Part shown: positions 1 through 5,220 of the stretch, piece after piece
Position numbering within the stretch: the first letter of the stretch is position 1
Layout: every line of letters starts with the position of its first letter
Origin: an uncultured Anaerocolumna sp.
GTDB taxonomy: Bacteria; Bacillota; Clostridia; Lachnospirales; Lachnospiraceae
NCBI GenBank assembly: GCA_937901695.1
Contig: CALDJN010000122.1
Location: forward strand, 1 to 5,222
Length of the DNA: 5,222 bases
Direction: 5' to 3'
Made by a program: the position numbers and the translations under genes
Notes under the pieces: generated by a model
What the model saw: only the letters and a program-made list of their open reading frames with translations
The model's database searches: none
What the model was told of the DNA's origin: nothing

Positions 1-199
1 CTAAAATAGCAGTAAGGAAAAAATTGTGGTACTAGGATAACACCAAGGAGTGCTTAAGATGCAGAAAATCAGCAGATAGGATGTAGTAAAGATACATAAA
101 ATAGATATAGGAATGGCAGGGATGCTATATAGATAGGCTCAAGAGAATATTACCCCGGACTTTAATATAAGGAAGGGTTTATTGAGTTGAAGAATTACC
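1..199. other. Leading non-coding stretch
   Basis: No reading frame longer than a few codons survives here on either strand, because all frames are broken by stops. The only translation-like signal is AAGGAG at 45-50, eight bases before an ATG at 59, but that frame encodes just six residues (MQKISR) before TAG. No tRNA, strong hairpin terminator or repeat is visible. It is probably the spacer or decayed 3' flank of a gene to the left of the window. Confidence 0.5.
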
Positions 200-228
200 T
201 TGCCTTAACTAGATGCCAGCGTTACAAT
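200..228 (+). promoter_or_regulatory. Putative sigma-A promoter of the 76-aa gene
   Basis: TTGCCT at 200-205 and TACAAT at 223-228 are separated by 17 bases, the ideal spacing for a vegetative sigma factor. They match the consensus boxes at four and five of six positions. Transcription would begin near 235, giving a leader of about 24 bases that contains the AAGGAGG site and leads to the ATG at 259. This placement also argues against translation from the upstream TTG at 187, which would lie before the transcript start. Confidence 0.5.
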
Positions 229-241
229 GACCTCCAAAACG

Positions 242-248
242 AAGGAGG
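242..248 (+). promoter_or_regulatory. Ribosome binding site that fixes the ATG at 259
   Basis: AAGGAGG is a full match to the anti-Shine-Dalgarno sequence and lies 10 bases before the ATG at 259. The in-frame TTG at 187 has no such site. This decides the start of the small protein and shortens its longest open frame from 100 to 76 residues. Confidence 0.8.
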
Positions 249-258
249 TTTATATAAT

Positions 259-489
259 ATGGCTATATCAGATGATATACAGCATGTGGTAATTGAAATG
301 GATGGCATTGATAAACTGATGGAATTATTATGGTTGGCATTTCAGCAACCTACAGCAACCATGGAACATGCGATCAGTTCCATGGGAATATTAAGAAAAC
401 AAGTGAATGAAACGGAAGAGCATTTGCAGGAGATATTAGAGGCAGTAGAAAGAAAAGAAGTGGATCGTGATTCGGAGTATAAAACATAG
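259..489 (+). CDS. Small helical protein of unknown function (76 aa)
   Basis: I do not recognise this gene. It encodes 76 residues from MAISDDIQHV to the acidic, polar end DRDSEYKT. There is no signal peptide or membrane segment, so it is probably cytosolic. The first half (about residues 9-30) looks like an amphipathic helix with a hydrophobic patch, MELLWLAF, at 21-28. After PTAT at 31-34 comes a second long helix (about 36-69) rich in Glu, Lys and Leu (ILRKQVNETEEHLQEILEAV), which may form a short coiled coil and suggests self-association or a protein partner. The start is set by an AAGGAGG site and a nearby promoter-like pair. The gene is monocistronic and converges on the XRE gene with only 30 bases between the stops. 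The intervening hairpin has no T-run on this strand, so read-through into the antisense of the regulator is possible. Confidence 0.75.
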   Translation: MAISDDIQHVVIEMDGIDKLMELLWLAFQQPTATMEHAISSMGILRKQVNETEEHLQEILEAVERKEVDRDSEYKT

Positions 490-493
490 AAAA

Positions 494-532
494 TAAGCAC
501 CCTTAAACATTGTAATAGTTTATGGGTGCTTA
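494..532 (-). terminator. Rho-independent terminator of the XRE gene
   Basis: The arms AAGCACCCTTAAAC (495-508) and GTTTATGGGTGCTT (518-531) pair over 14 positions with one T-T mismatch (503/523), closed by an extra T494-A532 pair, around a 9-base loop. Read on the minus strand the stem is followed by a T-rich tail (complement of about 480-493), as expected for an intrinsic terminator of the XRE gene. On the plus strand the stem is followed by AAGGGTATCG, without a T-run, so it should work poorly for the 76-aa gene. The regulator's last codons and its TAA (520-522) lie within the promoter-proximal arm. Confidence 0.75.
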
Positions 533-798
533 AGGGTATCGATTAGGGCGAGAACCAAGTCAACTTGCTTCTTGGTAAGTCCTGTAACTTCAACGGTCTT
601 TTTGGTTTCGATACCAAGTAAGTAATCAGTAGTAACTTTATACAGACTGGCAAGCTTAATGAGTGCTTCATAGCTTGGTTGTCTTTCAGAGGTTTCATAA
701 TAACTGATAATGCTTTTGGATACACCGATGCGTTCAGCTACATCCGCCTGTGTTAAATCTTTCTGAATTCGTAACTCTTTTAATTTGTCACCAAGCAT
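520..798 (-). CDS. XRE-family (Cro/C1-type HTH) transcriptional regulator
   Basis: This 92-aa protein is a typical compact repressor of the Xre/Cro-C1 family. Residues 4-62 form the DNA-binding domain: helix 1 around KLKELRIQKD, then LTQADVAERIGVSKSIISYYE (15-35) as the helix-turn-helix. The family's conserved E35, the RQPS turn (39-42) and the closing ALIKLASLYKVTTDYLLG (45-62) are all present. The tail (about 74-90, LTKKQVDLVLALIDTLKH) is an amphipathic helix that probably dimerises. There is no peptidase or ligand domain, so no inducer can be read from the sequence. The start at 798 is preceded by GGTAGGTGAT, about 10 bases away. The gene is transcribed away from the 104-aa gene and the SLH gene across a 182-bp region with palindromes, the usual layout for a repressor acting on itself and on its divergent neighbour. 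That role is inferred, not shown. Confidence 0.93.
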   Translation of the reverse strand: MLGDKLKELRIQKDLTQADVAERIGVSKSIISYYETSERQPSYEALIKLASLYKVTTDYLLGIETKKTVEVTGLTKKQVDLVLALIDTLKHP

Positions 799-871
799 AA
801 CAGATAATCACCTACCTTCCACTAGTAGTTTACATGGAAAGAGATAACTATCGGTTAGAGTTAAAGGGCAT

Positions 872-900
872 ATTACACCATTAAGACGACTAATAGTCAT
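872..900 (-). promoter_or_regulatory. Putative promoter of the XRE gene
   Basis: On the minus strand ATGACT (895-900) and TGTAAT (872-877) are 17 bases apart and match the sigma-A boxes at four and five of six positions. The transcript would start near 865, leaving a leader of about 66 bases before the ATG at 798. The -35 box overlaps the palindrome at 888-898, so binding there could block this promoter. Confidence 0.4.
888..898. promoter_or_regulatory. Candidate operator palindrome 1
   Basis: GACTA-A-TAGTC is a perfect 11-bp palindrome with a single central base, a plausible size for a site bound by an HTH dimer. It overlaps the -35 box proposed for the XRE gene. Its single-base centre makes it a poor RNA hairpin, which favours a protein-binding role. 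Assignment to the XRE protein is inferred from position only. Confidence 0.35.
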
Positions 901-916
901 TTTTACTATTGAAATG

Positions 917-927
917 ATAACAGTTAT
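917..927. promoter_or_regulatory. Candidate operator palindrome 2
   Basis: ATAAC-A-GTTAT is a second perfect 11-bp palindrome with the same geometry as the one at 888-898 but a different sequence. It starts at the weak -35 region (ATAACA, 917-922) of the rightward promoter. The half-site GATAAC recurs at 843-848 and a related GATAAT at 803-808, so the intergenic region may hold several partial copies of one motif. Confidence 0.35.
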
Positions 928-945
928 GTGGTAGCATGGTATAAA
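917..945 (+). promoter_or_regulatory. Putative extended -10 promoter of the 104-aa/SLH operon
   Basis: TG-G-TATAAA at 937-945 is a good extended -10 element (TGnTATAAT consensus). The -35 at 17-bp spacing, ATAACA (917-922), is weak, as is usual for extended -10 promoters. Transcription would start near 952, giving a leader of about 30 bases that contains the GGGAGG site at 967-972. Confidence 0.45.
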
Positions 946-980
946 GTGGTAAATACAAAAGAATATGGGAGGATTATATA

Positions 981-1295
981 ATGACGCAGGAGTTTATTGA
1001 TTCTTATACGTTAGTAATTCAAACAATTACTAACGCAAGCACGACGTTTAAAGCAGAACCTAATGTTAATAGTAATATGGCGGTTAGTTTAGAGGTTGAT
1101 AAAAAAGGTGTCATCTACTACATTACCGTAGAGCAAAATGGAGGAATTCTATTATACTTTGATCCCAACTTAGTAAAGTATATACCAGCGGGTTCAATTC
1201 CCATTAAGGCATCTCCGGCGAGAAAAGGCCTGTATTGTAAAAAATATGGACATATAAGCTATACAGGCTTTGATGGGGATTTCAAATTGATGTAA
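981..1295 (+). CDS. Protein of unknown function (104 aa), first gene of the operon
   Basis: I do not recognise this protein. Its ATG is preceded by GGGAGG (967-972) at 8-base spacing, so the start is secure. It has no signal peptide or membrane segment. The middle (about 34-60) alternates hydrophobic and polar residues (VSLEVDKKGVIYYITVEQNGGILLYF) as in a beta hairpin. It continues to FDPNLVKYIPAG and a basic stretch, KASPARKGLYCKKYG (76-90), and ends in YTGFDGDFKLM. The fold is probably a small alpha+beta or beta-sheet domain. Only 17 bases separate it from the exported SLH-like protein and no terminator intervenes, so the two are very likely cotranscribed. The 5' coding part contains a perfect inverted repeat (1009-1035). 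The motif YTGFDGDF at 94-101 resembles YIGFDGDY in the next protein, which may be chance. Confidence 0.8.
   Translation: MTQEFIDSYTLVIQTITNASTTFKAEPNVNSNMAVSLEVDKKGVIYYITVEQNGGILLYFDPNLVKYIPAGSIPIKASPARKGLYCKKYGHISYTGFDGDFKLM
1009..1035. repeat. Perfect 11-bp inverted repeat inside the 104-aa gene
   Basis: CGTTAGTAATT (1009-1019) and its exact complement AATTACTAACG (1025-1035) flank the 5-base loop CAAAC. The repeat lies in codons 10-19, about 28 bases after the ATG, and encodes part of TLVIQTITNA. It could act as DNA, as an internal operator for a dimeric regulator, or as RNA, as a stable stem-loop early in the message. The half-site resembles GGTTAG at 853-858 and shares ACTAA/TTAGT with the palindrome at 888-898. 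No T-run follows, so it is not a terminator. Confidence 0.7.
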
Positions 1296-1297
1296 GT

Positions 1298-1304
1298 AAG
1301 GGGG
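1298..1304 (+). promoter_or_regulatory. Ribosome binding site with a nested decoy ATG
   Basis: AAGGGGG precedes two ATGs. The one at 1309 encodes only M-D-E before TGA (1318-1320). The one at 1313, in another frame and at 8-base spacing, opens the 408-aa gene. The longer spacing and the long frame choose 1313, but the overlapping three-codon frame could lower initiation. Confidence 0.55.
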
Positions 1305-1312
1305 CATAATGG

Positions 1313-2539
1313 ATGAGTGAGAAATTCATTAAGAGGTTAAAGAAGCGTATAGTAATATCAACATTAACGATGTTTGTGATATTGAGTCAAACAGTTCCTA
1401 CAATAGTAAATGCAGCAAGTAATGATGACATCATGGATGTAATAAATGGTGGAGGTACGGAGACAAGTATAGTAATTGAGGAGGATGCAATAGAAGCTCC
1501 GGCTGCTAACCCAGTGGTTAAAGAGAGATCGGAAGATACAAGTGATAATAATTGGACAAGCAATTATAGCTATAGCAATCAGAGAAAAGAATGGTCAGAT
1601 GGTGATGAAGGATACAATTCGGATGGGCGAGAGCACACGTCAAGATCAGATGGAAATGTTTATAAGACGGCGAAGTATTGGGCGGAGCAACATCCAGAAT
1701 TAAAAGAAGACTTAGATAATTATTTTGGTGAGAAGAATTTATTTAATATGGGCGATATTAATTATAAGGGTCAAAGAACATGCCTATGGGATGCAATAAC
1801 CTACAAAGATCAAGTATACAAGGCATTAAAGAATAAAACTCAACGATCAGACCTAGCAAAAATAGCAGTTGAGAATGGTATTATAGAGAAGGAGAGTTAT
1901 AAGGCGGCTCCCTATGTAGCCTTGTTTGAATACTATGGCATCATCAACAGGGCGGATGGTTTACTAGACTATGATAATTCAACTAAAGCATACCTAAGCA
2001 GGGAACAAGCAGCATTAATGTTAGGAAGATTTATGCATTCAGATTCATATATTGGCTTTGATGGTGATTATGGAGACTATGTTGAATATTATGACTCTAG
2101 TATGTTGCTTGGAGATGACGAGAAGGCTGTTACAAGTAAAGAATTGAAGTCAAGCATGACCAGACTAGAATTCATATACTTGCTAGTAGACTCTTATTTC
2201 CCTTCAGATGTGCAGGAGGCTAGAGCAGATGGAAGTAGTAAAGATGCGGCTAAACTATTTGAAGACATAGATAAAGATGATTATATAACAACAGAGTGGG
2301 TGAAAGGCAAAGGTTTATACGGCAAAGGTCCAAATGAGGCAGCTAGGGCGATGTTCAAATACAATAAAATTGATGATGATACAGACGCTCATGTTCAAGC
2401 AGCCTATAAGTTAGGGATCTTGACGAAGGATAGTAAAGGCAATTCTAATTTGTTTGATAACGTAACTTATTCACAGGCAGTAAGAATGTTAATTAACGCT
2501 GGCATAGCATGTGCAGACGATAAATCAGCATCATACTAA
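1313..2539 (+). CDS. Exported protein with degenerate S-layer homology (SLH)-like repeats
   Basis: The 408-aa protein begins with a Sec signal peptide: a basic region KRLKKR (8-12), a hydrophobic core (about 13-32) and likely cleavage after IVNA (34) or the next Ala. A low-complexity Ser/Asp/Gly/Asn-rich linker (about 50-115) follows. The rest resembles three SLH repeats: about 196-241, with GIINRADG and YLSREQAALMLGRFM; about 256-296, with SMTRLEFIYLLVDSYF; and about 315-397, LFEDIDKDDYI, then AAYKLGIL and VTYSQAVRMLINAGI. The TRAE-like basic residue is kept in the first two (SREQ, TRLE) but is Tyr in the third. Intact SLH triplets bind pyruvylated wall polymers, so wall association is a reasonable inference, though the repeats are diverged. 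There is no LPXTG motif. The gene is second in an operon with the 104-aa gene and is followed by a strong terminator. It ends in a hydrophilic tail, ADDKSASY. Confidence 0.75.
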   Translation: MSEKFIKRLKKRIVISTLTMFVILSQTVPTIVNAASNDDIMDVINGGGTETSIVIEEDAIEAPAANPVVKERSEDTSDNNWTSNYSYSNQRKEWSDGDEGYNSDGREHTSRSDGNVYKTAKYWAEQHPELKEDLDNYFGEKNLFNMGDINYKGQRTCLWDAITYKDQVYKALKNKTQRSDLAKIAVENGIIEKESYKAAPYVALFEYYGIINRADGLLDYDNSTKAYLSREQAALMLGRFMHSDSYIGFDGDYGDYVEYYDSSMLLGDDEKAVTSKELKSSMTRLEFIYLLVDSYFPSDVQEARADGSSKDAAKLFEDIDKDDYITTEWVKGKGLYGKGPNEAARAMFKYNKIDDDTDAHVQAAYKLGILTKDSKGNSNLFDNVTYSQAVRMLINAGIACADDKSASY

Positions 2540-2549
2540 CAATATTTGT

Positions 2550-2583
2550 AAGACCTTCATTTTTTGGTGAGGGTCTTATTTTT
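2550..2583 (+). terminator. Strong rho-independent terminator after the SLH-like gene
   Basis: The arms AAGACCTTCA (2550-2559) and TGAGGGTCTT (2568-2577) pair over all ten positions with one T-G wobble, and T2549-A2578 adds another pair. The loop is 8 bases and ATTTTT follows at 2578-2583. It lies 11 bases after the stop at 2539 and should separate the 104-aa/SLH operon from the large gene downstream, apart from read-through. Confidence 0.88.
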
Positions 2584-2588
2584 ATGCT

Positions 2589-2617
2589 CATAAAATAGAT
2601 AAAGATAAAAGTATATT
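2589..2617 (+). promoter_or_regulatory. Weak candidate promoter of the 702-aa gene
   Basis: TATATT at 2612-2617 matches the -10 consensus at five of six positions, but the segment 17 bases upstream (CATAAA, 2589-2594) is a poor -35. A start near 2624 would give a leader of about 30 bases. If this is not a promoter, the large gene depends on read-through of the terminator at 2550-2583 or on another sigma factor. Confidence 0.25.
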
Positions 2618-2640
2618 TTTGATTAAGACAATGAATATGT

Positions 2641-2648
2641 GGAGGAGG
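2641..2648 (+). promoter_or_regulatory. Strong ribosome binding site before tandem ATGs
   Basis: GGAGGAGG is a doubled Shine-Dalgarno core. Adjacent in-frame ATGs follow at 2654 and 2657, 5 and 8 bases after it. An upstream in-frame GTG at 2639 would put the ribosome binding site inside the coding sequence and can be dismissed. The choice between the two ATGs changes the protein by a single Met. Confidence 0.8.
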
Positions 2649-2653
2649 TATAC

Positions 2654-4762
2654 ATGATGAATAAATCAAAGATGCAGAGAATATTAAGTTTATTGCTAAT
2701 AGTAACAATGTTATTCAGCAGTAACAGCATAACAGTCTTAGCAGGTTCTGATGCTGATACATCTACCGGTGGTATAACTACACCTGGAGGTAATCATAAC
2801 AGAGGCAGTAAATATAAGGCTAGTATAAATATAGATGGTGGTGGCTATAAGATATCCATAGCTACAGCTAAATTGGATGCTTATGAGCCTAAAGATATGG
2901 AGGAAACACCTCTATATGGAATCAAGGGTAAAGGAAAAGAAAGCGCCAAAGCCAAGAAAGGTATAACACCTATAAGTGTAAATGGAGCATCGGTAATAGC
3001 TGACCATGACTCTGGTAGGTATGGAATAGCTCCTATTTATTTTGTAGGTAACTGGTCAGACGAGAATGAATGGGCTATTGATAGTAATTTCAACTTTTCA
3101 TTACAAAAAAATACCATTAGGGGTAAAAGAATTAACCCAAAAGTAAATGATAACGTAGATAAAACCAAGTTAATACAAGCAGCCAACCAAAGTAATATAA
3201 AAGACAACAAGATCTGGAATAATATATACAAAGCTTTTAATCAGGTAGACATACTCAAAGGAACAAAAGACATAAACGAGAGTTTAAAAATGGTTAGAAA
3301 ATATGAAGGCATGACAAAGGATGAAGAACAGCATAACCTAGATATTATAAACACACTTCTAAATTTTGCTATATTATCTTATGGAAGTAATACACCAATG
3401 GGGGAATACATTAAAGAATTGCAAGATGCAAATATGAAAAGCTGTGAAGTCATTTTAATCATAGAGCCTATGGCGCACATAAATGTAGAGGGGACAGGAG
3501 CAGGTTACATAACTCCTGCTAATTTTATCTTAGGTACCAGCAACATAACCGCTAAACAGTATACGGGGTTTGAAGACTTTGATGAGTTAATGAAAGCATA
3601 CAAACATAATTCAAATTACGGTTTATGGGAAGGCATGGGAACTTATATTGTTGGTATGCCCGTTAAAGATGGAAGAGGAAATATTAAATACACTGGGGCA
3701 ATAGGTTCTGGACTAGGTGGTGATAATGGGGACATAAATAATAGAGGTAAGTACAGACAAGCATTAGCTGCAAAAACCGTGTATACAGGTCCACTGAAAT
3801 GGAGCAATGGTGCAATTGCAAGAGCAGAGATAAACAGCATGAAATGGGGTTTCGGCTGCCTAGGATCATCAGATTACGTTGAACCAGTTTCTACTTCCCG
3901 TATTATAGAGTCCAACTCTTCCATCTCAGTTCTTGGTGACATGGCAGGATATACACCGATCATAAGTGTAGGAATAACAACGAATAAGGGTGTAGCGGAT
4001 CCTGTATTAGATGATGCTGTAAGTGGCGCGATAGAGAAACTTAACAGCTTTGCAGGAGAAAATACAATGGCAATTGAAGATTTAGATGACTATTTAAGTT
4101 CAGATTCCTGCATTGAAATATTAAAACTTATCATAGAAAATGTAGATCAATCTTATATTGCAGATACGAGTATCTCTAATAAGATAGAGGATATCAATGG
4201 AAAGATAACGGAATTATTAGGTAAAGGAAAATTAAACATAGATAGTTTATTGATAGCGAAATATATGAACTTATTAATGAAGAATAGTACATATGATGAG
4301 GATGCATATATCACAGAAGCTGGTACTGAAAAGCATATCATGAACTTTAATACAGAAAGCAATAGAGATTTAATAAGATACATTTATACAATGTTTGATG
4401 ATAAGTTTAATAGCAGTTATACGGTCTTAACCAATATAGAGGAAGCATTATATGATGAACCGGAAACAGGTAATGTAGAGAGATATAGTCAGAACTATCG
4501 TAATAATACGGTATTAAAGAGTAAATTAAACCCAGTTAGACAGAGAGATGGTGCATATATTTTAAAAGAGAGACCATCAAAACCAGCAGTAGCCGGTCAA
4601 ATTAAATTCTTTGGTGATACCAGTGCAAGTATAATGAGGAATGAGACTACGAAAGAGTTTAGTGGGAAAATGAGTAGTTTTACGAGTATAGTGGATGGCG
4701 ATGGCGTAGTTAAAACAGAGAGCGACACAATGAATAAACTTGTGAAACTAGCAATGATATAA
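2654..4762 (+). CDS. Large exported protein of unknown function (702 aa)
   Basis: I do not recognise a family. The protein opens with a clear Sec signal peptide: MMNKSKMQR, a hydrophobic core ILSLLLIVTMLF (10-21) and likely cleavage after VLA (30). A Thr/Gly-rich linker (about 31-55) leads to a beta-rich section with IYFVGNW (128-134). Residues 165-260 look mostly helical. A second beta section begins at CEVILIIEPMAHINV (264-278) and runs through Gly-rich loops (350-360, GSGLGGDNGD) to about 445. Residues 450-600 are again helical, and 610-690 are polar. No LPXTG motif, SLH repeat, C-terminal membrane helix or catalytic motif is visible, so it should be secreted or held by a partner. Cys is rare (264, 402, 486). 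It follows the SLH-like exported gene behind a terminator. Its 3' end overlaps a -1 frame that stays open to 5019, so the true protein may be about 786 aa (see that entry). Confidence 0.8.
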   Translation: MMNKSKMQRILSLLLIVTMLFSSNSITVLAGSDADTSTGGITTPGGNHNRGSKYKASINIDGGGYKISIATAKLDAYEPKDMEETPLYGIKGKGKESAKAKKGITPISVNGASVIADHDSGRYGIAPIYFVGNWSDENEWAIDSNFNFSLQKNTIRGKRINPKVNDNVDKTKLIQAANQSNIKDNKIWNNIYKAFNQVDILKGTKDINESLKMVRKYEGMTKDEEQHNLDIINTLLNFAILSYGSNTPMGEYIKELQDANMKSCEVILIIEPMAHINVEGTGAGYITPANFILGTSNITAKQYTGFEDFDELMKAYKHNSNYGLWEGMGTYIVGMPVKDGRGNIKYTGAIGSGLGGDNGDINNRGKYRQALAAKTVYTGPLKWSNGAIARAEINSMKWGFGCLGSSDYVEPVSTSRIIESNSSISVLGDMAGYTPIISVGITTNKGVADPVLDDAVSGAIEKLNSFAGENTMAIEDLDDYLSSDSCIEILKLIIENVDQSYIADTSISNKIEDINGKITELLGKGKLNIDSLLIAKYMNLLMKNSTYDEDAYITEAGTEKHIMNFNTESNRDLIRYIYTMFDDKFNSSYTVLTNIEEALYDEPETGNVERYSQNYRNNTVLKSKLNPVRQRDGAYILKERPSKPAVAGQIKFFGDTSASIMRNETTKEFSGKMSSFTSIVDGDGVVKTESDTMNKLVKLAMI

Positions 4763-5019
4763 GTGGATTTGACTTGATAATATACACTGATGATATAGGC
4801 ATGGACAGTTGGATAAAGGATGATGGCAGGAGAGAAGATGAGGACAGTTTAAGACAATACAGTTTATTTGAAACTCTCCAATGTGGTGGGGGTGGTTATA
4901 AAGACTATGGCAGTTCATCATTGGCGAATGCAATAAAGATTGTAAACAACATAGTACTAGAGCTTACACATTTTGATTTAGATAAAAATAAATATTATAA
5001 CTTGAATGGCTGTCTATAA
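4738..5019 (+). pseudogene. Displaced C-terminus of the 702-aa protein, or a small separate ORF
   Basis: The -1 frame relative to the large gene is open from 4738, before that gene's stop at 4760-4762, to the TAA at 5017-5019 (93 codons). Its codons (AGT, GAT, GGC, ATA, TTA) match those of the upstream gene. The product includes SGFDLIIYTDDIGMDSW, an acidic stretch, a GGGG segment and an amphipathic end, ANAIKIVNNIVLELTHFDL. It has no proper start: TTG at 4774 has only a weak AAGTGGA before it, and ATG at 4801 has no ribosome binding site. The simplest reading is that one base was lost or gained between 4735 and 4762, either as a mutation or an assembly error. Programmed frameshifting is less likely because there is no X-XXY-YYZ heptamer in the overlap. 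Independent translation by coupling from TTG 4774 (81 aa) remains possible. A terminator directly overlaps the end, which supports this being the real end of the transcript. Confidence 0.5.
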
Positions 5020-5034
5020 AGGGCAGTCTATTTT
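5008..5034 (+). terminator. Likely terminator of the large-gene transcript
   Basis: GGCTGTCT (5008-5015) pairs with GGGCAGTC (5021-5028) around the loop ATAAA, using three G-U wobbles, and TATTTT follows. The wobbles make it functional only as plus-strand RNA. It contains the stop codon at 5017-5019, as the XRE terminator contains that gene's stop. Confidence 0.5.
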
Positions 5035-5035
5035 A

Positions 5036-5201
5036 ATGTTCAAAAGGAACTGCTGAAGGGCGTGGGGAATAAAGGAAATGTAGGTAATATAAGTTTATTT
5101 AGCATGAAAAGAATTACTGGATCTGCACGATCGGAAATTATGTCAAACATGTAAAATATATTTGATAAACCGGATTGTTGTAACATTTATGAAATTATTC
5201 T
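5036..5201. other. Trailing non-coding stretch
   Basis: No credible gene is visible on either strand. An ATG at 5104 opens only 16 codons (MKRITGSARSEIMSNM) and has no ribosome binding site. Short symmetric words (GTTC-AAAAG-GAAC at 5038-5050, CGATCG near 5129) are too small to interpret. It may be the leader of a gene beyond the window. Confidence 0.4.
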
Positions 5202-5220
5202 TGGCAGAGGGTGCCATTTT
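5202..5220 (+). terminator. Short hairpin with T-tail at the window edge
   Basis: TGGCA (5202-5206) and TGCCA (5212-5216) form a 5-bp stem around GAGGG, followed by TTTT and the window end. It could be a short intrinsic terminator, possibly of a small RNA from 5040-5200, or part of an element that continues to the right. The stem is short and the context is cut off. Confidence 0.25.

Noticed and set aside
187..258. TTG-initiated 24-residue N-terminal extension of the 76-aa protein
   Set aside because: It has no ribosome binding site, it encodes the AAGGAGG site as coding sequence, and the likely promoter (200-228) lies inside it.
543..725. Minus-strand ORF of 60 codons in another frame of the XRE gene
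   Set aside because: It is fully nested in a clear HTH gene and has no ribosome binding site or recognisable content.
888..907. Palindrome followed by ATTTTTA as a terminator
   Set aside because: With a realistic loop only four base pairs remain, and there is no upstream plus-strand gene to end. It fits better as a DNA-binding site.
2493..2708. Minus-strand ORF of 71 codons across the terminator
   Set aside because: It runs antisense through the end of the SLH-like gene, a strong plus-strand terminator and the start of the large gene. Its hydrophobic look comes from AT-rich complement.
3037..4383. Several minus-strand ORFs of 61-76 codons within the large gene
   Set aside because: They are antisense shadows of a continuous plus-strand coding frame and have no start signals.
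4735..4762. Programmed -1 ribosomal frameshift site
   Set aside because: No X-XXY-YYZ heptamer exists in the overlap of the two frames and no convincing downstream stem or pseudoknot was seen, so an indel is the simpler explanation.
4748..4933. Minus-strand ORF of 61 codons rich in Cys and His
   Set aside because: The zinc-finger-like look is the complement of GAT/ATG-rich plus-strand codons. There is no ribosome binding site, and the plus frame looks coding.
5104..5154. 16-codon ORF MKRITGSARSEIMSNM
   Set aside because: It lacks a ribosome binding site and is too short to separate from chance.
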